Source of the DNA: Apodemus sylvaticus
Lineage: Eukaryota > Chordata > Mammalia > Rodentia > Muridae
Reading direction: 5' to 3'
Length of the DNA: 64,000 nucleotides
Assembly: GCF_947179515.1 (NCBI RefSeq)
Contig: NC_067488.1
Span: 37,617,342 to 37,681,341 of the forward strand
The notes beneath the pieces were generated by a model that ran no database searches, had not been told where the DNA came from, and saw only the letters and a program-made list of their open reading frames with translations. Shown piece by piece: positions 55,401 through 64,000 of this stretch. Position 1 is the first letter of the stretch, and each line of letters opens with the position of its first letter. The translations under genes were made by a program, and so were the position numbers.

Positions 55401-56675
55401 CTATCTTGCTTTTTCCAGGGTGTAGTTTCCCTCCTTGTATTGGAGTTTTCCTCCTATTATTCTTTGCAGAGCTGGGTTTGTGGAAAGATATTGTGTAAAT
55501 TTGGTTTTGTCATGGAATATATTGGTTTCTCCATCTATAGTGAATGAGAGTTTTGCTGGGTATAGTAGTCTTGGCTGACATTTGTGTTCTCTTAGAGTCT
55601 GCATGAGATATGCCCAGGATCTTCTAGCTTTCATGGTCTCTGGTGGGAAGTCTGGTGTGATTCTGATAGGTCTTCCTTTATATGTTACTTGGCCTTTTTC
55701 TCTTACTGCCTTTAATATTCTTTCTTTGTTTAGTGCATTTTGGGTTTTGATTATTATGTGACGGGAGGTATTTCTGCTCAGGTCCAGTCTGTTTGGAGTT
55801 CTGTAGACTTCTTGTATATTCATGGGCATCTCTCTCATGAGAGTTTCTTATGAAAGTCTCTTATGAAAGTTTTCTTCCATAATTTTGTTGAAGATATTTG
55901 CTGGCCCTTTCTGTTGTAAATCTTCACTCTCATCTATACCTATAATCCTTAGGATTGGTCTTCTCATTGTATCCTGGATTTCCTAGATGTTCTGGGATAC
56001 AAGCTTTTTGCATTTTGCATTTTCTTTGACAGTTGAGTCAATGGTTTCTATGGTATCTTCAGCATCTGAGACTCTTTCTTCCATTTCTTGTATTCTGTTG
56101 TTGATATTTGCATATATGGCCCCTGATTTCTTCTCAAGGTTTTCTATCTCCAAAGTTGTCTCCCTTTGTGATTTCTTAGTTGTTTCTACTTCTGTTTTTA
56201 GATCCAGGATGGTTTTTCTCAGTTCCATCATTTGTTTGTTTGTGTTTTCCTGTAATTCTTTAAGAGATTTTTGTGTTTCCTCTTTCATGACTTCTGCCTG
56301 TTGACTCAAGTTCTCCTGCATTTCTTTAAGGTTTTTTTATTTATTTATTTATTTATTTTTTTTTTTTTTTTGCCTTTCTTCTTTATTGGCTTCTATCTCT
56401 TGGGCCTTATTCTCCTGCATTTCTTTAAGAGATTTTTGTGTTTCCATTATATGGGTTTCTAGCTTATTCATGTTCCCCTGTATTTCTTTAATAGATTCAT
56501 TCACGTCCTTTTGGTGTTCTTCTAGCAGCATCATGAACAGTGATTTTAAATCCAAATCTTGTTTCTCTGGTGTGTTGGCATAACCAAGACTTGCTGATGT
56601 TGGAGAGTTTGGTTCAGATGCTGCCATATTGCCTAGATTTCTGTTAGTAGCGTTCCTGCATTTGCCCTTTGCCAT
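55401..56675 (-). pseudogene. LINE-1 ORF1 pseudogene (RNA-binding chaperone)
   Basis: ORF1p is the trimeric RNA-binding partner of ORF2p. The start is at 56675 (MAKGKCRN, matching the usual MAKGK start). The N-terminal part reads to a stop at 56349-56351, inside an A-rich/(TAAA)n tract. The coiled coil continues at 56321-55986 (heptads with LKEMQEN, LKELQEN) to a nonsense codon at 55983-55985. The RRM and C-terminal domain follow at 55838-55404 (KGQVTYKGRPIRITPDF, REHKCQPRLLYPAKL, TQYLSTNPALQRI). A short tandem duplication with TCTTATGAAAG at about 55845-55870 adds a frameshift. All domains are recognisable but the gene is broken at least three times. Confidence 0.93.
56332..56371. repeat. 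(TTTA)n plus T18 tract inside L1 ORF1
   Basis: On the minus strand this is A18 followed by TAAA units, placed between the ORF1 N-terminus and coiled coil. It supplies the in-frame stop. The 19-bp string TCTCCTGCATTTCTTTAAG lies on both sides (56312-56330 and 56411-56429). Confidence 0.95.
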
Positions 56676-56899
56676 CTTGTTCTCTGGAGTTAGTTGGTCT
56701 TGTCTCTGGCTGGTGTTTCAGCCTCCTGAGAGGCTCTAGGGCTATTTCTGCAACACTGGATGGCAGGGTTTCCCCTATTGCAGATTGCTGATGTGCTGTC
56801 CTCCTCTTGGGTGCCCTTGCAGCCCTAGTGTTCTTTGCCCCAGATTGTGTCTGTGAACCAGATGGTGCCCATTTGCTCCTTCAGGGAGTGCCGAGGGTG

Positions 56900-57733
56900 T
56901 ATGCTGCTAGGACCTTTTCTGTGTGCTGATCACTCTGCTGGGCAGCGGAACTCCCAACCGGGTTGGTGCACACAAGGCTAGCCTAGCTGCTCGGGCCCTG
57001 AGTCTAGGCAAAAGCCTAGCAGGCCAATGTCTGAGCAAAGTTCCCCTCAGCTCTGAGTGTTAATTGGGTCTGTCAGGTGGCCAGGATGGCGGCATGCGCA
57101 TGCTTCCTGAGAGTGCCTGGAGAGTCTGCTGGGCTAACAACCTCCTGGCCGGGTCGGCACACAGATGGCCCACTGAGCAGCCCAGGGCCTGGGGGCAGTC
57201 CAGGGCCTGACCGTCTTAGACCCCAGCTATGTCAGCCTTAGGCTAGCCTGTTAGCTGGTTTTGCCTGCTAGGACTCTCTGGCTTCTGGTAGGCAAAATGG
57301 CGGGGGTCCGCGCACTTGCCCGGGCAAACAACATCCTGGCAGGGTTTGCACACTGGTTCCCCCCCCACACACCCCGAACAGCCCAGGGCCTGGGTGCAGG
57401 CCAACGCCCATCGGGCTTAGACCCCCACCATGTTGGTCTTGGGTTATATTTGTGTACCTCAATCTGTCTGTTGTCTCTGGTGTCCGAGAACCAATATGGA
57501 GGCCTCGTAACTGACTGGGGGGGGGGGGAGGCAGAGTTCTGATGTGGCTTCTGTATGGTGAAAGGTGCCGTAAATCCTCCACTGCTTGCAGCCCGGCTGG
57601 CCAGCGATGGCCAGTGGTCGTGGGCGCAGGGTCTGCCTGGACCCTGTCAGCTTGGTTCTACTGCTGATAGCCCTTCCTCTGGACCAGCCGCTGCTGCTGT
57701 TGCTGCTACCGCAGCAGCTCTGGAGATATCGGT
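56900..57733 (-). promoter_or_regulatory. L1 5' UTR tandem monomers (promoter region)
   Basis: Corresponding blocks recur at 56949 (AACTCCCAACCGGG), 57139 (AACCTCCTGGCCGGG) and 57330 (AACATCCTGGCAGGG), spaced 190-191 bp. ATGGCGG/ATGGAGG recurs at 57086, 57297 and 57496. The block is GC-rich with many CpGs, unlike its flanks. Tandem monomers drive murine L1 transcription. ATGGCGG is the core of a YY1 site, and TGCGCATGC near 57096 resembles an NRF1 site; binding itself is inference. Confidence 0.85.
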
Positions 57734-57745
57734 CCTAAGTTACTT

Positions 57746-57962
57746 AAGAAGACAAAGTGAGCAAGCCATTGAAAGCCAGTAAGTGTTATTCCTCTGTGTC
57801 TTCTGCTTTAGGTCCTGCCTCTCAATTCCTACTCTGAGTCCTTGTCCTGACTGCCTTTCATGCTCAATAAAGTTATAAGATGATATAAACCCTTTCCTCT
57901 CCAATTTGCTTTTGACTGTGGGTTTATCACAGAAATAAAAGCAAACTAGGTAGACATTATCC
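57746..57962 (+). mobile_element. Lx-type LINE-1 3' end, sense, right part
   Basis: GAGCAAGCCATTGAAAGCCA, TAGGTCCTGCCTCTCAATTC, ATATAAACCCTTTCCTCTCC, AATTTGCTTTTGACTGTGGG and TTATCACAGAAATAAAAGCA complete the Lx 3' terminus broken off at 52845. Confidence 0.85.
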
Positions 57963-60900
57963 AAGTAAACAAATGAAGAGGGAAGACTAATAAAACAGGA
58001 GAAGGATAATTGTGATTTGGAATGAGAAATGAGGAGAGACTATCGCCACCAACGAGATTGAATATACCTAAAATACACTTCTGATTGTGTTAGATCAGAA
58101 AGTCATATTATTTCACCACCACCAGCTACCCATTACTGTCTCTAGTGGTTATAATGAGGAGGTCTCCCAGGGTATCACTTGCATAGAAAAATATTAAACT
58201 GTCATTTTGGCACATCTGAAAGGTAGTGTGTAAATTTAAATTTCACTACATAAACAATAGCAATATCAGGGTGTTGAAAGAAAGAGAATAAGGCAAAAAG
58301 AAGTAAACATTGTCTGGTGCAGTTAAGACAGGCTTGAATTGGACCATGACATTTAAGATATGATTTAAGAAGTAAAGAAGAACCTAATAAAAAGAGAATC
58401 TAGGCATAAAGAATAACATTCACTGTGGTCCTGGGGAATAAGAAGGGCTTGTTGTAAGTGACAGTAGATGAAAGCAAGACATTGGAATGACTTGGACTAG
58501 AGATATAAACACAAAGTGATCACTTAAGTCTTTGTTAACTACATACAATAAGGAGTTGAGATACTCCTCACTAGAGAATAAAGCCACTGAAGGACTCCAG
58601 GGGAACAATATAAGACACCCAAAATATTTTCAAATGTACATTTATGGATGTGTGGTCACAAGAGTCTGGAAGAAAGGTAGAGTAGAAATAGTCATGCACT
58701 GTGCAAGAGGTGGTATTGACATGACCAGAGGAGCAGAAAAGATGAGAGGACACATGTAGATTTTCAAGTACACCGAAATGGGCATCATCAGGCTTACTAA
58801 TTGGTGATGGATTAGACATCGGGGTGGGGAAGGAAAGAAGCACGGCATACAGGCTTCTGTCTTGAACAGTAACGGTTATTTGCAGAAATGAAACCTAGCC
58901 ATAGAGGACTTAAAATGCAGATATAACCTCTTATTGCCCCTCTTCAAGAAGTGAATTCTGTGTCATTCATTACCCATCAGCTTTTGTCACTGGGTTAATT
59001 AAAGTTCAGCAGAAATGACTATGATGGTCAAGGTCAGATCACAGCACACAAGAACACCACCCTCAGTTTTCTGTAGCATATATTCCTGAAACTCCATGTC
59101 ATTGCTATTGTGGGAATTATGCGTGCAAAACAATATACACAAAATTCTGGTAGTTCAGAAACCACTTATGTGGCTTGTGAACTCTGAAAGTCAGAAACCC
59201 ATACCCAGCATAGCAGTGAATTCTCATCAGGTAGCTTGGACACTGATGGCTGGACTGACCCAAAGTCTCTCTTCCTCACATGGTGGGGTAGCTGGTCCTT
59301 TGAATACCTCTAATTCTATTACACTCTAATTTGTGCCTTGGAAAAGGTAACCAGGTCAAACTTGTATCACTTTTTCTTACCTATTCCTGGAAGTCATGCA
59401 ACATAAATGTATTCCTTGGAATCAAGGCACCAAGATCAGTCCATATTCAAGGGAGGAGTTCAGAGTCCAGGTGTTCTGCCTTAGACAGAATAACTTGTAG
59501 ATAAAGACATTTAGTTCTCATAACTCTGGAATCTGGGCAGTCTTAGATAAAGGTTGGGGCAGAATCCATTTCTGGTGAAGTCAGTTTTCTGCCTACAAGG
59601 TGATACTACTAGAATAGAAGGGCTTGAGGGGACCTACCCAGTAATGCCCAGCCTCTTTATTAGGTGCTAATTACATCCAGTAGGACTGGGCTCTCAAGAA
59701 ATAACCTTTTGTAGGCACCAGCTCTTCATCCTGATCCCTGAGGGTTGCATTTCAACATAAACTTTGGACGTATCACAAACATAAACCATAACAGGGAGGA
59801 AACTGGACTCGTTCTCTTGTATAATCAACATTGTAAGCATAGAGCTATGGCTAGGCAAGATGTTTGGTGATCTTAATTTTTCAGGTTGGAGGCTAGGCAT
59901 TTATACCCAGTCAATAGTCCACAAAACCCAGGTTCTGTCCATTCCCACCAAATTACCAGACTTGGGGACTTCTCTATATCAAGATTAGTCAATCTAATGA
60001 TCGTAGTCTAGCAGCATGCATCTCCCACTTCCAAAGGCCCAGGGAAAAGATGGATAGCTTAGTCCAATCTTGGACAGTAAGATATAACTTGATAGTTGTA
60101 TTAAGTCACTAATATTTTTGAATAGTTAATTTCATGATGACAGATAAACATAGCACTAGGAAGAATTGGAGACAAAGGATGTTTGGTGAGTGGAAAAAAA
60201 AAACATTAAGTCAGAAGGAAATGAAGACAACCACCTAACTAGAGAAGCCAGCTGTATGGAGTTGTTGAAAGGAACTGGTGAGTTGGCTAGGCTCAGATCG
60301 GAGTCATTAGAAACACTGACTGGCACATTCTCCAGCCGTGACTGTGTACAGTTTCCTCATCTACTCAGGTATTCAGCATTGGCAGGTGCAACTGGGTAGG
60401 ATGGGTACATCTCTGAGCTTTGATCCCCCCATAGACAATGGAGAAGGCTTGGACACCATCCCTGGATGGCATAAGAAATTTCAAAACTGAAGCCTAATGC
60501 AAGCCTGGAACCTTCATCATTGCGATTAAAATACTAGAACTCATGCACTTATATTACATTTGTCTAAATAATCCCTTTTAAAATAATAAATATTTTAAAT
60601 AGAATGCAATTTCTAAATAAAACTGAAAAACTATCAGGTCTCAGGCGGCAGGCACCTTCATCTTGCACAAATAACTAAGAAGCCCAGGTTAATTCTTTTT
60701 ACTCCAAATATTTAGGGGAGAAAAATCCCCTTCTCTCACTTTTATTCTTGAGCCATATTTACCAGGACTGTTTTTTTTTTTCTTTCCAGCTGTAATTTAC
60801 AAATGTGAAAAGCTGCCCCACCCAGCTTCCCACCAGAGATTTTGTTTCTGAACAAAAGGAGCTAAGCCCTGCTGTGCCCTCCTTCTGTTCCTGTCTTCTT

Positions 60901-62758
60901 TTCTCTGACAAAAAGGAGGAAAATCACACATTGAGAAACTCCTTGAATGCAAAACAGAAAGCAGACACACTGAAACGGAGGGTCAGGGGCCTTTCCAAAT
61001 TGGGTCTTCCGCAGAGGAAGAGTATTAAGGAAGATGCCTTATTAAAATTTGCTCTTGACTCTTGGGTAGTAGTATCAGTCTCTCTGCTCTGGTTTCCTAT
61101 GACTTTACAAAAGATTTCTCTTCTTGAAAACTGAGACAATAGGACATAATCATTCTCCTAAGTTAAGTTAAACATTATATTGTAATAACAGGTACTTGGA
61201 GCAAAGAAAGATTTGGTGGGTGGGCAACAGAGGATAGAGGTATATGCAAATTACATATTCTGTATTAATCCTCCAGGGCCCAAGGGGTGCCTGTCTTCCA
61301 GGGACAGAATCACAAATGTTCTATGATTCCACTCAGAGGCTTTTACAGAGCTGGAAAAGAACTGTTTGGAGCAGAGGCATGATGATCACAGGGGTTTGTC
61401 TGAACCCTACAGTCTTGGGGTTACCTGAAGTCTTTTTTTTCTACAACTGGGAAAGGAGGAGGTGGGAGGGCGGGGTGAACACTGCACACAGTCAAACCAG
61501 AAGTGGAGGGAGGTTCCAGCTGAAGGTGGGCAAACCTGGTCTGAACTACAGAGAGTGCCACTTGCAAATGAGCTAGGCCCTAGCATGGTGCCTGTCACCC
61601 TACAGCATCCCACTGCTAAGGCCTTTTTGAAGTAAGACAGATATATCTCCCAGCAGCCCTGGAACAGAAGATCTGAAGGTACAAAGACTTAGTGGCAAAG
61701 CACAAAGTTGAGAGATGCTCCCACTGTTTTGGGAAAATAGAGGGTGGCAGGTATAGACAACCCTGGCCTTTTAAGGCCCAGCAGGAAGGCTGATCCTCCT
61801 ACGCCCACCATCCACACCCACCCTCCACTGAGGCCTGCAAGATGAAAGATTTAGAAGCTGGTTTGGTGCAAGCCTTTTCTTACCCAGCAGTGGAGTTCCA
61901 TTCCACCCTGCAACTTCTCCTGGGACAGCTCAGTTGGTGTTCTTTCCCAAAGGGGACACATTGCCTACTGAGACATTCAGCCTATATTTCCAAGGCCCCT
62001 GGGAACTCTCCCCAACCCTGCTGCCCCCAGCAAGGAAGTCTAGAATTTGAAGATGATATCTCAAACTCCCTTATCCCACCCCCAGCTTTCTTCAGGTGAC
62101 CAACATTTTGGATTATAGACAGGCTCTAAGGCCTTGGGCTGTAGGCAGTCTAAACACGCTCTATATCACTAGTGCAAGTCTATTAGTGTCTGCGGACTGG
62201 AGTATAACCTGGTAACCTAGTTTTCTTAGAGCTCTGCCTCTGAAGGCAAACATAGCCCTGTCTGTGAACTCTAATTGCCCCTCGGGGATGTTGGTTGATC
62301 CTTGATTGTCTTTGGCCTTCTTTCCCCAGTAAGTTTCTCAGACTGGTCTCAATACCAGTAACTGGGTATTGAACCAATGGGTTTCACTTACATCAGGGGT
62401 TGTCATATGTAAAAGTCCATAGTGTAATTTCTTCCGATAGCTCTCTGACATTGTTGCTCCCTCTTCTGTGTTAGAAGAACTTTTGTCATTACATTAGATC
62501 ACCCATTTAATCTAGAACAATTTCAGGTCAGATGAACATCAATCCTAGTTCTACATGCAATTTTCCCTTTCTCTGTAAAGTAATTAACCACCTATTCCAG
62601 ATATTAGGCCACAGGCATCCTGGAAAGAACATGAGACCAACAATCCCAAAGATCCCAACTCTGCCTCAAAGCCTGTGTTCGGTAGATTTTAACAGATGGC
62701 CCAGCCTATCTGTAACTTCAATGGAAACTTCTGACTTCACCCAGCAGAGTATTTCAAT
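57963..62758. other. Unassigned sequence, 4.8 kb
   Basis: No rodent repeat recognised. At 60771-60789 an uninterrupted polypyrimidine tract ends in CTTTCCAG, a good splice-acceptor shape. A 109-aa frame (60805-61134) follows, but it has no domain I know and no matching donor was found. The interval is single-copy in appearance. Confidence 0.45.
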
Positions 62759-62812
62759 GTATGTATGTATGTAGGTGTGTATATATATATGTATATATGT
62801 ATTATGTATGTG
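62759..62812. repeat. (TATG)n/(TA)n microsatellite
   Basis: ATGT/TATG units pass through a short (TA)n and back to TATG. Confidence 0.95.
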
Positions 62813-63039
62813 ATGCTTCATTCATTGATACAAGTTAGATTTAGCTTAGTTCTGTATGTTTTCACACCCAAAGATCCAGATAGCAATAGGATGTATGATC
62901 TTCTTACAGGAAAAAAGAAATCAAATGAGAATAACCAAATTTACTCCATCCGTATTAAGGGTTGAAATGAGTGTTATTTGTTGAATATATAAACGGATGG
63001 CCCACATCTGTACAAAAGGGGAGAGTTGAAAAAGATGGG

Positions 63040-63135
63040 CAAGCTCTGTCTATTACTATCTTATTTAATCTTCATAACATGTTAGCCAGGAAGGGCTCAT
63101 AATTTCTATTTTACACATGAAGTTACTATACTAAG
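63040..63135 (-). mobile_element. MIR SINE fragment
   Basis: TTATTTAATCTTCATAACAT, AATTTCTATTTTACACATGA and AGTTACTATACTAAGG match the antisense MIR 3' half and core. Confidence 0.7.
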
Positions 63136-64000
63136 GTAGGTATTAAGTTTGATTCTCTTTGGTCCTATAATCCATGCCCTTCACCTGTTTGCTTTTTTTG
63201 TTAAAGAATTCTTGGGGGCAGAAGGCAACTGCCATTTATTCAAATATTGCTGTTTACTGTGGGGGCAAAAGTGGGCAGAGTGGCAGGAAGTTTGGTTGAT
63301 GTAAATACACACTGCAAAAACAACTACAAGACAATCTGTACAGTTCACAGGGCTGATAGATTTATGTCCCTAACGCCATGGGTGAAGAAGCTTGAATACT
63401 CTTCTGCTCCACTCAGGTCCTTCCTCTGAACTTCTGTAGCCAGGGCTGCTTTTTCCTGAAGGCAACATGAAGAAGTAGATACCAAACTGGAAATCGCATT
63501 TGCTTTTCATTTTCTACGAGGATATGGGAGTCAACGATCCGGTAACACAATTGTCGTGTGCCAATTGCATTTGAAATAATTGCTGATAAAATCAGAAAGA
63601 AAACTTCAGCAAATCTGAAAACAGATTATGGCAGAACTCCCTGGTACAATGGGCTGATATTAAATATTGTTCCAGTGCTGGAATCAGCCTTCGTATTGAA
63701 TCTGGATGAACACTGGGCCACTCAATTTGGATTAAAGCCAGGCACAGTCAAAGCTGCTGTCATTTACAGTACTTGGATTCAGATCTGGAGGCTGATTCCT
63801 CATAGGCCTTACCTGTCTCCAGTTCAAGTTTACAATCATCAAAGATTTAGACTCAGGAACAGAATTACTTGAAATTAGAGTTGTCTCCCTGATAGTACCC
63901 CTTATGTACTCATGACATCAGTCATAAGCTTCCTGTCCCAAGAAACAGATAAAGAGTAGGACTCTTCATATAAAGAGTAGGACTTTGATTTTTTCCCTTA
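63136..64000. other. Unassigned sequence with a 104-aa frame
   Basis: A plus-strand frame at 63558-63872 has no domain I recognise. On the minus strand there is a donor-like CAG/GTAAGG at about 63814 and an AATAAA at 63235-63240. Neither is backed by a convincing coding signal. ATAAAGAGTAGGACT is repeated at 63949-63963 and 63970-63984. Confidence 0.4.

Larger units (their letters stand above)
52858..57733 (-). mobile_element. LINE-1 with 5' monomers, internally deleted (about 4.9 kb)
   Basis: Read on the minus strand it has, in order: about 190-210-bp tandem 5' UTR monomers, ORF1, ORF2 endonuclease and the first part of RT, then an abrupt jump to the 3' UTR and A-rich end. Duplications CCTGAGTTACTT (52846-52857) and CCTAAGTTACTT (57734-57745) bracket it. 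A full-length murine L1 is 6-7 kb; the shortfall is mainly the missing ORF2 C-terminal half. The monomers look F-type, but A or Gf types were not excluded by alignment. Confidence 0.93.

Overview
The window reads as 64 kb of house mouse (Mus musculus or a very close relative) nuclear DNA. B1 and B2 SINEs, ID/B4-type SINEs, Lx-type LINE-1 3' ends, a URR1 hAT element and an L1 with F-like tandem 5' monomers occur together, which is a murine combination. I found no convincing host protein-coding exon, RNA gene or CRISPR array. The longest open frames are pieces of LINE-1 ORF1/ORF2 or readings through microsatellites. The window is best described as intergenic or deep intronic, and I could not place it on a chromosome. 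Family names come from remembered consensus motifs, not from a search.

Layout. 0-5 kb holds two B1s with clean target-site duplications (TSDs), an L2 relic and an antisense Lx 3' end split by a B2. 5-13 kb is mostly unassigned, with a 186-bp polypurine block, a MIR, a sense Lx 3' end and a URR1 transposon. 13-19 kb holds a twin-primed, 5'-inverted L1 and three more antisense Lx 3' ends, one split by a B3. 19-24 kb holds a B4-type SINE, an MLT1 LTR, a B1 whose tail became (CA)n, an Lx fragment, a 626-bp solo LTR with a 6-bp TSD, nested Lx 3' ends with a 39-bp triplicated unit, and a MIR. 24-39 kb is largely unassigned, with ancient relics (L1M, MIR), a sense Lx 3' UTR carrying (TTATG)12 and several microsatellites. 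39.2-42.3 kb is one ancient antisense L1 ORF2 relic, interrupted by a younger L1, a B1 and a (CCA)n microsatellite. 43.6-50.4 kb holds only ancient mammalian repeats. 51-58 kb holds an antisense Lx, then a sense Lx 3' end cut in two by a 4.9-kb L1 with monomers, broken ORF1 and deleted ORF2. 58-64 kb is mostly unassigned single-copy-looking sequence with one MIR.

Nothing here works together as an operon or pathway. What the sequence records is an order of insertions: MIR/L2/L1M/MLT1 first, then Lx, then B1/B2/B3 and younger L1s, followed by microsatellite growth in A-tails and 3' UTRs. I did not find a previously undescribed functional system. The least explained signal is a perfect 42-bp duplication (32130-32171 and 33351-33392) whose second copy sits between 8-bp direct repeats.
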